Translations under genes and position numbers: made by a program
DNA from: Spisula solida
Lineage: Eukaryota > Mollusca > Bivalvia > Venerida > Mactridae
Length of the DNA stretch: 64,000 nucleotides
NCBI GenBank assembly: GCA_947247005.1
Contig: OX365948.1
Location: forward strand, 35,530,601 to 35,594,600
Direction of reading: 5' to 3'
The notes under the pieces: generated by a model
Told to the model about the DNA's origin: nothing
The model's input: only the letters and a program-made list of their open reading frames with translations
Databases searched by the model: none
Shown here: in pieces, positions 1-14,200 of the stretch
How the letters are laid out: every line of letters begins with the position of its first letter
How positions within the stretch are numbered: position 1 is the stretch's first letter

Positions 1-138
1 GTCACCGTCACATCGTTATTTCGGTGACCTTTAGGTGACTTCAGTGCTGCAAGTCAATAGTGTCTCAGGGAAGGGGTATAGGGACCATATGAATTTCTCA
101 TATCCCCCCCCCGAAAAATCGCGGTAGCGGAAAGGATA

Positions 139-268
139 TCGGCAATATTGTAAGTCATCAATATGCTCATCTCGCGGCAATATTGTAAGGCATCAATATG
201 CTCATCTTGGCAATATTGTAAGTCATCAATATGCTCATATCGGCAATATTGTAAGTCATCAATATGTC
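139..268. repeat. 33-bp minisatellite, 4 units
   Basis: Units begin at 141, 176, 209 and 242 with GGCAATATTGTAAGTCATCA. Spacing is 35, 33 and 33 bp. The array abuts the 63-bp minisatellite. Bases 1-138 show nothing recognisable except a C-run at 105-112. Confidence 0.9.
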
Positions 269-275
269 AGTGAAA

Positions 276-2250
276 CAAATCTAAAGCAAGAGCCAGAAGA
301 CAAAAACAGACTAAGCAAGAGCCAGAAGACAAGAACAGACTAAAAGGACGACCACACACAACAAGGACCAATCTGGAGCATGGGTCAGAAGACAAAACAG
401 ACCAAAAGGACGACCACTCACCACAAGGACAAATCTGGAGCAAGGGACAGAAGACAAGAACAGACCAAAAGGACGACCACACACAACAAAGACAAATATG
501 GAGCAAGGGCCAGAAGACAAGAACAGACTAAAAGGACGACCACACACCACAAGGACAAATCTGGAGCAAGGGCCGGAAGACAAGAACAGACCACAAGGAC
601 GACCACACACAACAAGGACAAATCTGGAGCAAGGGCCAGAAGACAAGAACAGACCAAAAGGACGACCACACACAACAAGGACAAATCTGGAGCAAGGGCC
701 AGAAGACAAGAACAGACTAAAAGGACGACCACACATCACAAGGACAAATCTGGAGCAAGGGCCAGAAGACAAGAACAGACCACAAGGACGACCACTCACC
801 ACAAGGACAAATCTGGAGCAAGAGCCAGAAGACAAGAACAGACCAAAAGAACGACAATAAACAACAAGGACAATTCTGGAGCAAGGGCCGGAAGACAAGA
901 ACAGACCAAAAGGACGACCACACACCACAAGGACAAATCTGGAGCAAGGGACAGAAGACAGGAACAGACCAAAAGGACGACCACCCACCACAAGGACAAA
1001 TCTGGAGCAAGGGCTAGAAGACAAGAACAGACCAATAGGACGACCACACACCACAAGGACAAATCTGGAGCAAGGGCTAGAAGACAAGAACAGACCAAAA
1101 GGACGACCACACACCACAAGGACAAATCTGGACCAAGGGCCAGAAGACAAGAACAGACCAAAAGGACGACCACACACCACAAGGACAAATCTGGAGCAAG
1201 GGCTAGAAGACAAGAACAGACCATAAGGACGACCTCACACCACAAGGACAAATCTGGAGCAAGGGACAGAAGACAAGAACAGACCACAAGGACGACCGCA
1301 TACCACAAGGACAAATCTGGAGCAAGGGCCAGAAGACAAGAACAGACCAAAAGCCAAAAGGACGACCACACACCACAAGGACAAATCTGGACCAAGGGCC
1401 AGAAGACAAGAACAGACCGAAAGGACGACCACACACCACAAGGAAAAATCTGGAGCAAGGGCCAGAAGAAAAGAACAGACAAAAAGGACGACCACACACA
1501 ACAAGGACAAATCTTGAGCAAGGGCCAGAAGACAAGAACAGACCAAAAGGACGACCACACATCACAAGGACAAATCTGGAGCAAGGGCCAGAAGACAAGA
1601 ACAGACCACAAGGACGACCACTCACCACAAGGACAAATCTGGAGCAAGAGCCAGAAGACAAGAACAGACCAAAAGAACGACCACAAACAACAAGGACAAT
1701 TCTGGAGCAAGGGCCAGAAGACAAGAACAGACCAAAAGGACGACCACACACCACAAGGACAAATCTGGAGCAAGGGACAGAAGACAGGAACAGACCAAAA
1801 GGACGACCACCCACCACAAGGACAAATCTTGAGCAAGGGCTAGAAGACAAGAACAGACCAATAGGACGACCACACACCACAAGGACAAATCTGGAGCAAG
1901 GGCTAGAAGACAAGAACAGACCAAAAGGACGACCACACACCACAAGGACAAATCTGGAGCAAGGGACAGAAGACAAGAACAGACCAAAAGGACGACCGCA
2001 TACCACAAGGATAAATCTGGAGCAAGGGCCAGAAGACAAGAACAGACCAAAAGGACGACCACACACCACAAGGACAAATCTGGACCAAGGGCCAGAAGAC
2101 AAGAACAGACCGAAAGGACGACCACACACCACAAGGAAAAATCTGGAGCAAGGGCCAGAAGAAAAGAACAGACAAAAAGGACGACCACACACCACAAGTA
2201 CAATTCTGGAGCAAGGGCCAAAAGACAAGAACAGACCAAAAGGACGACTA
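276..2250. repeat. 63-bp minisatellite, about 31 units, with higher-order structure
   Basis: The unit contains ACAAATCTGGAGCAAGGGCC and GAAGACAAGAACAGACCAAA. Its period of 63 bp is a multiple of three, so several frames on both strands stay open for hundreds of codons; the longest is 487 codons on the plus strand. The translation is a monotonous 21-residue repeat with no start context or splice support, so I do not call it a gene. Diagnostic variants recur at offsets of 826 bp (13 units plus a 7-bp insertion near 1349) and 693 bp (11 units), which shows segmental duplication inside the array. Confidence 0.95.
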
Positions 2251-2261
2251 CAAGAACAACA

Positions 2262-2420
2262 CACAACAATAACAAGAGATGTTTGTAAAACACATATGCC
2301 CCTTTGGCAGCCCAATAGTCAGAAATGGTAAAGATCACAGTGATCTTGACCTTTGACCTAATAACCTCAAACTATATAGGGGTCATCTACTGTTGATGAC
2401 CAACTACTATGTAAAGTATA
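2262..2420 (+). repeat. Dispersed repeat family A fragment (ACAAGAG..ATGCCCC type)
   Basis: The start ACAAGAGATGTTTGTAAAAC, the phrase GCAGCCCAATAGTCAGAAAT and a run of TGACCTTTGACCTAAT are shared with copies at 51950-52441 and 58441-58700, and with a reverse copy at 45098-45520. The fragment directly follows the 63-bp array and lacks the 3' part. Confidence 0.75.
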
Positions 2421-3201
<781 letters not shown>

Positions 3202-3830
3202 CTCCGTCCGATTTTGTCCGGACCATAACTGTGTCATGCTTTGACCAATGTTGCTTATATATGGCAGGAATGATCACCTTTATGACGAGAAGTGTCATGC
3301 ACAACCCTCAGATTCGTATCTCAAAGGTCAAGGTCACAGTTGGGGGGGGTAAAAGGTCAAATTGAAGCTTGTCCGGACCATAACTTTGCCATACATTGAC
3401 CAATGTGTCTTATATTTTGCATGAATGATAATCTCCATGAGGCTGAGTGTCATGCCCAACCCCAGGTTCCTATCTCAAAGGTCAAGGTCACAGGTTGAGG
3501 TCAAAGGTCAAATTGAAGCTTGTCCGGACCCTAACTTTGTCATGCATTGACCAATCTTTCTTATATTTGGCATGAATGTCAACCTCCATGAAGCGGAATG
3601 CCATGGCCTACCCCCCCCCCCCCCGCGGCTCCTATCTCAAATGTTAAGTTCACAGGTGGAGGTCAAAGGTCATTTAGAAGCTTGTCTGGACCATTACTTT
3701 GTTTGCTTATAATTGGCATGAATGTTTACCTCTATTAATCAAAGTGTCATGAGCAACCCCAGGTTCCCCTCTCAAAGGTCAAGGTCAGTTTTGGAGGTCA
3801 AAGGTCAAATTGATGTTTGTACGGATAATA
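3202..3830 (+). mobile_element. Pearl-like non-autonomous element, about 160-bp core x 4
   Basis: Four diverged units begin near 3216, 3370, 3521 and 3680. Each has GTCCGGACCATAACTTTG, then a TTATATTTGGCATGAATG-like stretch, then CAAGGTCA and AGGTCAAAGGTCA motifs. The adjacent microsatellite plus a tandem core of about 160 bp is the architecture described for oyster 'pearl' (CvA-type) elements. The assignment rests on architecture only. Confidence 0.65.
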
Positions 3831-3948
3831 TTTATGAATGGTGGGATTAGATGTCACTTGGCACATTTAAGTCGGTGCTATGTTTCAGTGTGCCCCGAGG
3901 CTCGATATAATTTGCCCGAGTGCACGAATTTCGAGTACTTATCCACCC

Positions 3949-4184
3949 GGCGATCCATATGGGCGAGGCCCCTATAAGAGGTTAGTAAGTATAGTTTTGG
4001 GGATAGTGCATGATACGGAGGATAACCTAGTTTCAGACGCATCCCAGGTTCTTTTACGTGCCTGATGTTAAGCCTCATACATGGACACATGACCTCGGCT
4101 GGTCTGTTTTATCCAGCTGAGATCGAACCAACAACCATCGGAGCAGCAGTCAGTAGCTCTCATCACTGGACCACTTGCCCACCT
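3949..4184 (-). mobile_element. tRNA-derived SINE, family 1, copy 1
   Basis: On the minus strand a tRNA-like head begins near 4184, with A-box-like GTCCAGTGATGAGAG and B-box GGTTCGATCTC. The body contains CACGTAAAAGAACC (about 4046-4059) and ends near GGGGCCTCGCCCATATGG. A degenerate copy lies at 9558-9745. No target duplication could be fixed. Confidence 0.6.
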
Positions 4185-4199
4185 GTAGGGGAAATATGG

Positions 4200-5024
4200 A
4201 TCCTTATACATGTATTTAGTGAGTGTAAACATTACCCTTACATTGCAGTCACATTTGATATAACTAAAGTTGGATATTATCCGTGCATTGTACATGTAGT
4301 CATATTCAGCATTACACTACCACTATATATGGTCAATAGATCACTATTAGTAATGCACCACGTATACTGAATGAAAGATCAAAGTACCGCGCTCTTTGAT
4401 GATGCCGATACAGGGACTTTTATCAGGAAATTTATCAATGGTACTACATCATATAACTCTTCCATCGTATGATTAAACTTGTTTACGAAACCAGTCGCAT
4501 TTTATATAATTAACCGCCGACTTTGTCCTGGGTCAAAGTTCCGACCAGGATTGAAATAACTGACGTTTGTGCATAAGGGGATAAAAGTGATGAAAAAACC
4601 CAACAACTGCAGCATACAAGATGGATGAGTAGTGTTGATTAAAGTGCTTCTGTTGAATGGAATTGTTGTATTAGGAGTAGGATTGATTTAATCAAAGTAC
4701 GGCTTCTGTTTGTGGACAACTGACAATAAAACTTGAAGCAGTCAATATCAATAGGTTGAATGATAGGTTACGTATGATAGGAAACTACGTACATTTTGTA
4801 CAGCTTATCTAGTATTCAAGAACGAAGCCAACTATGGGTGACATTAAAATTTTTATTTGAGGGAGGGTATTTCTTTGGTTTCCTCGTCTATATGTACTGT
4901 AGGTGTGCATCAAGCACATCCAACAAACTAACGTACAAGTATAAATATTTAGGTCGCTTTAAAGTTGATAGTGTGATAAATGTGTTGATTGTGTTCATAG
5001 AATACAGGTACATATTTTACTTAC
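4200..5024. other. No gene recognised; probable K-channel intron
   Basis: The minus-strand splice donor at 5024 opens an intron running through this stretch. I see no exon encoding the S1-S6 membrane segments anywhere from here to position 1, so the rest of the channel lies off-window. Confidence 0.5.
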
Positions 5025-5290
5025 CATGGCCGTTCTGGATGTTCGAGGGTGCTCCAATATAAGCCAAACCTTAGTTTGGAACTTTTTCCAGCCCTGGAGA
5101 TGGTCCAGATCAATAGTGACATGTTCTCGAAGTATACTTCGGTTAAATGAATCGAGGATTCGCTTGTTTTCTATATAAGATCTATAGGTTCTCCAGCAGC
5201 ATGACTTTATATGGTTCTCGTTAATCTGCCAGTAATCCAACTCTCTCTTCACTACAGCCCCGCACACTTCTAATGGAACATGTAGCTCAC
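5025..5290 (-). CDS. K-channel coding exon 2 (second half of T1 and linker to S1)
   Basis: The acceptor is CATTTGTAG (AG at 5292-5291) and the donor is GCCATG|GTAAGT (GT at 5024-5023). The 266 bp complete the split Gly codon and leave phase 0. It encodes [20 protein letters not shown] and [10 protein letters not shown], then a linker WKKFQTKVW that corresponds to the pre-S1 region of Kv3 channels. Confidence 0.9.
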
Positions 5291-8200
5291 CTACAAATGC
5301 ACAGTAAATATAGATACAGTGCACCAAATAAAATAAAACGTTGAATAGACATTTTAAATAATTCATTACCTGTTGTTGATATTTTTGGCAATGGGATGTT
5401 TACTAAAAGAACGTCCATTATGAAAAATGTCAACATCAAACAATTCAAATTGGATTTCAAACTCATATGGACATAACCAGTCAATAGCATACTTGTAAGA
5501 CAACCTCCAACTACTGATATATGTATATCGTTAAACAATCGGAAAGGGCAGGCAGCACTTTACTGAACAGCCGAAAGTCCCTGATATGACATGCTACTTT
5601 ATAATGAAGAAATGATAAAGAGAACTGTACAATGAATATAACTCTATACGCGGCTTCATTACATACATAGTTACACACTGCCACGTGACACATATAATTC
5701 GCTACCACGTGACACATAGTATTGGCTGCCACGTGACAAATATTATTCGCTGCCACGTGACACATATTATTCGCTGCCACGTGACACATACTATTCGCTG
5801 CCACGTGACGCTCGTTGCTTGTTTCCGTGTTCATGGAACAGAAGATTTTATTCTCCTAGGACAAACACAATCGTACTATGTATCTATGGCAGCAGACGAT
5901 ACTGATATCATATATTTAGTGATTTAGAATATCTTTTCATTCGGAAAAAATCAGTCTACACATGTTACCTAGGGAACGCTATATAAATATAGCTTAGATT
6001 ATCCCAGCAGTTACATCATCTGTCTGCTGTTAGAACGTCATATTCTTACAGCAGTAGCTCGGCTCTTATTGTAATAAAACAATAACGTCCTAGTCAGAAG
6101 CTCTGCATTATCTATACTCAACTAGTGTTTTCGGCATAATCTTTCTCATGTGTACAATGTTTCTAATGATATCGTAAAACATAGTGATAAATAACAATAG
6201 AAGATTACAAAATGTCATAGATTGGCCATAACATATAATTTGGAACAATCTATTGTATGACCTAACGACAGCGTTAATACCTTATTTGAGTCAAGTACAT
6301 GTACTATATTATGACACATGTTATGTAAAACTGGTCGGAATAATCCCCGAGGAGTTACAAAATAACAAGACCTAAACTATTTTTACTCTTCACATCTTAA
6401 GCTATTACAATTTGATGAACGTCACCTTTCGTAGCCTACTCGTCAACGTCAAAATTTTATTACGCTAGTGTATTATCACGCAAATGCCATGGGAACTGTC
6501 TGATAACACATGACATGATAACATTATGTGTTATCGGGTTATTAGGGTTCTATAAGCATGATAACACTTGAAAGCTTCACCCGAAAATGGTGGACTATTT
6601 ACATCTGCTTATTCGCAATAAAGTTAATACAACATAATCTTCTAGACCAAGAAGGGATTTTGGGTGGTTGGAAGTGGTTACTACAGACCCATCTACACTC
6701 AATAACTTATTATTGCAAAGGAGTCAGACATAAGCCGCATGGCTCTATCATGTGCGATGATTGACACAGTATCCATGCCAGTCGTTTATGATTTATTTAT
6801 AAGTACTGACCTCCAAGTTTAGTTTAAACAGTATTTATTCAGAAAATATTTTACAACATGTGTATAATAAGTTACAATTGCCAAAGGATTGGGAAACAAG
6901 TTTTTTTAAATTATATTAATCCCGCTCCTTTTCAAAATAACAAAATAATTACATACATAATATAGTAACATCCGGAGTATGTGACTGTCAGGATAGAAAG
7001 AGGATAGATAAAGGAAGAGAAGAAGTAAGTAAAGCATGGATACAAGGAAGAAGGGACTGTTGTGAAGAAAAACACACTGTCAAAATGATGGTCTACAGTC
7101 GTATAAGTGTCAAATCTTTTTGTAGAAATTATGTAATTTTGATCACTTAGAAAGATGTTTTCGTTCAAGTTTCCTCCAAGTTTAAAACCACAGCAAATTG
7201 TTTAAAGTGTGAATGTATAATAAATTCTGACTGAAATACTTTTGAAATATCATGTCTTCTATCGCAAATATACCGGCATGTCAAAGTATGTCAATATATA
7301 TCATGTCAAGTATGTCATGTCAGGTCGTGTCACTATTTTACCTTGTTGACATATCACCAGTAAGTCCTTTCTCGTGGGTGTTAGGGGCTTTTCATTGAAA
7401 TTTCGCAAGATCTACAAGCATAATAACTCTGGCTCATTCAGTACATTATATTTGCATTATATCCTGTTGTTCCCTATTTCCGGGCATCTAAACACAACAA
7501 TGATTTTAAAAGCGTTTTAAAAAAATGTTTGAATTATTTTAAATTAATGAAAAATATGACTTAATCACTTGAGCAAAACATGCAATCAACAAAAACACAA
7601 AAAATTAACGTGTATGGTCTATTTTAGCATCATATCACGTGACCTCAATAATCTGAATTCCAGAGCACTTTCTCGTATTTCTGTTGTTTTCGTATTGTGC
7701 TTCGACTGGAACTCTTACAAACTTTATATGGGGCCCAATTTGTAGTATTGTCCTTCAGCCGCACGTGTAAATTCTCATTTGTGGTTGAAAACCAGTCAAA
7801 TAAAGTTTGAGCAATCATAATATGGGTTGTTCGGACCAATCAAGGCAGTATTGGCGATTTAATTAAAACCGTCTGAAGTTATATAGCATACATCACCAAT
7901 GTTTGTTCACCATTGATTCACACAGGTTATGTCAATAAACTCTTTATTATCTCATACATAATACATAATGGACCTAATGGACACATATTGTCGTAGTATG
8001 CTTCAAACCGTTTGATGTTTTAGTATCAAGAACCAAGCCTATAATTGTCAATTGAAACAAAACAGCTTACGAGTAGACACAAATTTAGTTATTTTAGAAC
8101 ATGATTTTCAGTTGTCCACTTGTCTTTTATAACATGAACGTTATATATATAATATTGCAATAGTGTAGTGGAGTTTTACAACAATGTAACAACATTGAAC

Positions 8201-11200
8201 TGAAATCAGATGAGTTTATTTCATCCACTCTCTTGTAAAAGGGTCTGGTCCGGTGCATAGAAAGAAGGTTTGGAGAACAACTTTTTTGTACAAAAGAATT
8301 CAAATCTGGTCTGAGAAAGTTTCTATTCCAATGAAATATCTTTGGCTGCTGGAAGGTCGTAACCTCTATTTATTTGAATTTCTTAACTGTTTTGTAATAA
8401 AGTTTTTTGTGTCGCCTGAAAAGGCGACATATAGGTGTTACTTTGGCGTCGGCTGTGGTGGCTGCGGCGGCTGCGGCGTCACAAATTGCTTGTCCGGAGC
8501 ATAACTTTGTCACCTTAAGTTCAAATGACTCAAGATTTGGTATGCATGTTTCTTGCAATAAGCCGAAGTGTAGTGCACAAGAACCATAACTCTACCTTTC
8601 ATCGTTTAAAAGCATTTCTTGGCTGTGGCATAACTTTGTCACCATAAGCGGATTTAGCTCAGTGGTAACGCACTGGACTGTCAATCCAGAGGTCGTGGGT
8701 TCAATCCCAGGCATCGGAACTTGACATTTCTGAATTATTTATGATATTTTCCGCTATATCTGGCCGTATGGTCTGCAAAGTATCTGGAAGTGCCAGGGAG
8801 CTGTGTATCGGTGCTATACCCCGGACACATTAAAGAACCAGACTGTCTATTCGAAATAAGAGCTAGGCGCACCTCTGCAGCGCCGGACATGCCTGTATCT
8901 AATGTCTCTCTCTCCCTTCAGGGGCTTTCTCTCAGTCTGTCCCTCTGGTCAGATCATGCTGTATCTGCACTGGTAGAGGATGCACATGCGCCCTTGTGGC
9001 TGCAACATGGGTAAAGTGCCTTTGAACGTACGTTCGCATGAAAAGGGCGCTATATAAATCTGGTATATTTATAAGTATGAATGACTCCAAAATTGGTATG
9101 CATGTTTCTTGCTGTGACATGAAGTGCAGTGCGCAAGAATAATAACTTTAGCTTGGGTAGTGTTTGAATGATTCCCTTTTGATTGATTTTTTCAGGACAT
9201 TTTTTTGTCCAGAGCATCACTTTGTCGTTTTTAGTTCAGATGACTAGAGAACTCTTGTGAGTCGGATATGTAGCCCAATACTGGATAGTTTTCCTTGACA
9301 AATGTGCATGTCGTCAGGCGACACATGCGACTCGCGGAGCGTTTATGTTTTGAAAGCACACCAGGTCTTTTAAACCTTTCTATAATATGTAATTTCCAGA
9401 TTACTTTGGTTGCGTAGTTATGCCAAATTTCACTAAAAAGTATGCAGTGTGTCTTTAGAAAATTAAAAGTTTAGAATTTCCATTTCTCTTTTCCGCTACA
9501 CGACAGCTTGAGAGTCTGAAACAGATGGCCAAATTGTATATGCTTTTTTTCATCCCCGACACCGGCAACCAAAATGGACGAGGCCCCCAGAAGAGGTTAT
9601 TCAATTTAGTTTTTGAGAAATACTCCATGATACAGAACATGCCCAAGTTCCAGATGCATCACTGTTTTTTTACGTGCATGGTGTAAAGCATCATACACGG
9701 GACCTTGATTTTTAAAATCTCGTCGACAGACTGTTTAAGTTATGTTAGGTTGGAAACGCTGAAAAGCATTTATGTGTTTGTCATGTTTCTGTCTGGCTTG
9801 GTTTTATAGTTTTTCTCTGGTTAGTGGTCTTTTGATTTTAGTATGTAGTTATATCAGGTTGGCCTTCTGTTTGGTGTTGGTTAATACAATTACATGTACG
9901 TTCGTCGGACATTTGTGTGTTGCAGGCATCTACTTACCGTATAAAGACAAATCTAACTTCAATTGGTTTAATGCCAGTGTGCGTCAAATTTCCATAACCT
10001 AATTTACAATTGCCGATAAAGTACGGCAATGTTGGATTACAAATGACCAACCATCAGAATTACGTTAATTCAGCAATAAATAATTTGCAATTATCAATTA
10101 TGATTTTATGGCATTTTATAGCCTTATGGTTCCCATTAGGTTTGCGGGGAGAACATGGAACCAGAATTGTGGTTCCCTCCGGTCCTCATATCATTGTCCA
10201 CCAGCCCACACATAACATGGTGTATAACAATCCTGCCATACAAGATGAAGATGCCATTCCTACATGACAATTATATTATCCTAGTGTGCCCATAACCAAT
10301 CATTGAATGTCATATTATCCTCCACGTTAATTGTTCTGTCAATATGCAATTGTCTATGTTTAAAATAGCTTTTCAATAATGCGAATGGAATATTCAAAAG
10401 CAGGAGATAAAAATAGAATTGTTTCCGTACAGATAATTACCTCCTTTGTGTTAAAAAGGTATATACTGTTTTAAAATTGTTAGTTGGTTGTGAAACAAGT
10501 AGAAGAACTTATATTAATCACTCTCGACACCTCATTACTGATGGCAACTGTTGTCACGAGGAGTATCCATGTTCAATGTACACATCAGTGGATATACGTT
10601 TAGTACAAAATAGGTATCTAATCAAATGAAACAGTTAAGAGCTTTTTTCACCGTTTGTAGTATGAGAGTAGACGCTTGTAGACAGGTATACGCTGAACGC
10701 CAAACAATGTAAACTTTTAAAATTGTTAACACGAGTTACGCACCGTCTCCGTGTAAATTCGCATGAATAGTATTATTAATTAGTATAATTAATTCATGTT
10801 GAACTTGTTTGCTTGTGTTAATCAATAGCACGGATCTCAATAGCACGGTTCTCAATTACACAATCCTTGGAGACGGGTCCGCTGTAGAACGGAGTAAAAT
10901 CAACGTGTAAAATCATTTATTAATAATGAACTAAGCGCATGCTTTGCACGGTGTAATGTAGTCGTACACAAACACGTCCGATCGTTCTATAAATCCACGG
11001 CTTGTTAATAATATTGCTGATGTCCCCGGATATCTTTTACACTGCATCATTTACCATGTTTACCCAGACATAATTATTGTAGATCTAACACATTGATTTG
11101 TTTATCATTAACATGTAATGTAATATTCATGTTGGAGAAAAAAAGCTTTACTGTAATGTTCAAGCTACATACTAATCTTGATCAAGACTTAGTGTTATAC

Positions 11201-14200
11201 ATACGAGTGAAAGTATGTTCTGTTCTGTTCTGTTCCGTATAATATGAATAAGAAACCCATGAAAAAGGCATAAAATACAATGGCGAACAAAGTCGATACA
11301 TTTGTACATACGTTAATTGCAATATCATTTCACCATACATAGAAAAGTGCAATACTGAACGTATTTTGAACGTGTTTCATGTTCTATATATAGCACAGCT
11401 AATATTGTAATATTGAGTACGGTCATGCACGGATTACATCAGGGAACCCGATGAAACGTATTTCTGCACTATCTTCGGTGCATGTCGGACACAGCATTCT
11501 ATAGTACGCAAATGAATAATTATTATGCTATACCTGAATTCTTGGTTCATGCCGTATTAAATTTGTAACACCTTACCTATGTCCGTACAATTACATGTAT
11601 TTAGTACACATATGCTTTCAAAAATTCTACAATATATTGTATATTGTTTGATGCAACTTAAACTGATTTGACGAATACATGTGCATGTATGTATATCGAC
11701 AAAGACATTCACATGCGTTCGGCGCGTTGGCCACGCAACTATAACACCCCAGCTATCTTCAAAAAGTCTTCAGTAAGACATTTCCCTATAACCAACATAG
11801 TATACCGTTCCATTAAAGATCTGACAACACCAATTGTAATACATGTTACATGTATAGTGTTTTTGTAGACGTTTTTATGGTTATGTTATATAGTGGGTGC
11901 TGGTAGTGGGGGACTGATGGATGTGATGGTTGTCGTGCCATGGCAACGCGCCAAACACCTGTGAATACAACTAAAGTCATTGAGCGAGTTCAGCTGACTT
12001 ACGAAGGTAAACTCGATTAACTAGAGTTGCAGCAAAACGAGTCGAGTTTCAACCGTCGAGTGTACTCGAGTACTCTCGTGTTCAACCTCGCTGCGAGGCT
12101 GGGTTGCTGTAGTTCCAATCGGGACACCTCGGATAATTTCTTACGAATCACATATAAATTCCGTACGGACCGTTCCAAATGCTGTATTTTCACATGCCCG
12201 TCATTTTTGTTTACGCTGTAGTTTAACTTTTTTCGTTTTGCTGAAGAGCTTCAAGAGTTAGCTGTTTAGCTTGGAATTTGACCTACTTTAAAAACCAATG
12301 AAATGTTTACAAAAAAATAGAAGAAACTGAATACTTACTTCTCATTGGTCAGAATATGCTATACTCATCACAAAAGATACCGCGATAAAGTTACATTTCT
12401 GTTAAACTTGTAATAAAGGTACGGTAGATGTTATTCGCGTTTCTCTAAGTGCGTAGTGTATTTCTTATTAATTCTATTTTTGACTGTTTGACCTTAATGT
12501 GACCCGGGTCAAGTATACAATGGATTTATTGGCACCGCGATGGATCGCGGTGTCTGTATTGTAGGACTTTGTTATAATGAGCTGGAAGACAATTCCCCCG
12601 TGGTGAGCCTCAACTGGTATGAAGTTTATGGACAATTCCCCGTGTTGAGCCTCAACGGGTATGAAGTTTATGGACAATTCCCCGTGTTGAGCCTCAATTT
12701 GTATGAAGTTCATAAACAATTTCCAATGTGGAGCCTCAATTTGTATGACAGCTAAATGTTTTGGCCATTTGGTTACCTTTAAATCAGAAAATAGTTCGTC
12801 GTTTATTTTCTTTATGCTGATTATTTAGGTAAAACAAACTCATGATAAATACATGTTTTGACAAAAATCATTTTATAAACATTTCTGTTAAAAACAATTA
12901 TGTTATTAATGCTAATGAACTTCTACGCATTAGTGTTTACTAGCGTATTAATTTTTCGTTTATGTTGTTTACATCATACGCGATGTCGTCATTTAATGAA
13001 ACGATTTATTTCATTGGCTGGTTTTACCATGTGACCATGAACGGCATTCGCTGATTTTTGGACGCCATATTGATTACAACGCAGTTTCAGAACCATTTCG
13101 ACGCAATCTATACAGGGGTGCTTTATTAGCGTCGAAACCATAAGTACCCAAAATCACACGAACCCCATCGAATACCTGGTATTATCGGTAAAATGATTGA
13201 ATAAATCGGCACGCGCCGTCTCGATAACCTAATGTAAACAATCACTGTTAAAAGGATGTACGGGTTACGCGTGAATTGCCTAAGGACCGTTATCCGTACT
13301 GTCCGGAACATGGGTTTGAAAACAAACTTTCCCACGGTATATTGACCAACATAATTATGGTAGATTATGTACACTGAAGAAATATATTGGGTTTTAATTT
13401 AGTAATGTTATAGTTAGTTACTCATTTCGTTTTTGATATTTTTGATATACATGTAGATCTATACGGTCTTTAAACATCATGCTTATTGTAAATGTTGGAA
13501 TAAATTATGATACATGAACTATACGTTTTATGTGTTTTAATTTCCATTTATCATTAAAATGTACGTTAAAACAAGGTGATATTTGTTTTTGTAATTGCAA
13601 ATTTTGTCAGTGATTGCAAAGACTATCAGGTCGAGGTCAAATTATGGATATGATCGTGTAGTTATTGTCTGTTTTAGGTACATATTTGTATTTTATGACT
13701 ATTATTGGTGTCAATCGCGAGATTAAGGTTCATTCTTCGTGCACATGCTATATATTTCATAGTGGTTTGACGTTTTCATATAATTTTAAGAGCTGAAAGT
13801 GCGCAAAAAATCTGTGCGCAAACTCCGGCCGTGTTTGGTCTACTTGGTGTATGTCTGTAGTGGCTGGACCGTCAGAATTTAAAAGCAGCCACTTGCAGAC
13901 AGCTTATCTGTCTATTTCAGAATAGTAAGAGTTTTTTTTAGGAAATATGCATCAAGGAAGACCGATTATTTTTTCTCCATTTAGTGGTAATCAGTGCAAT
14001 GCTATGGCCCTTATAGCATTGTTAGCTTTCTTTCAATGTTCGCGCGATATTAACCATGTTTTTACCTAAAGACGTTGATGGAATATTGCACGAAGGAAAT
14101 CGACTTTATGGACAAGTCAGTCAAAATCTTGGACATACTCGTTATCTGAGTCATTCAGATTTAAGTTCCTTAATATTCAAAATGAAAATTTATTTGTTAT

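Noticed and set aside
380..1843. 487-codon ORF (and large ORFs on the opposite strand, 796-2338)
   Set aside because: They are by-products of a 63-bp tandem repeat whose period is divisible by three. Many overlapping frames are open at once, the translations are pure 21-residue repeats, and no start or splice context supports them.
5287..5538. Hydrophobic minus-strand ORF 5' of K-channel exon 2 as a channel membrane segment
   Set aside because: It lies upstream of the T1 second half in the gene sense and resembles no S1-S6 helix; it is intron sequence read through the acceptor.
8649..8719. Functional tRNA-Asp gene
   Set aside because: A-box, B-box and anticodon stem are present, but the acceptor stem does not pair and a SINE body with target duplications follows.
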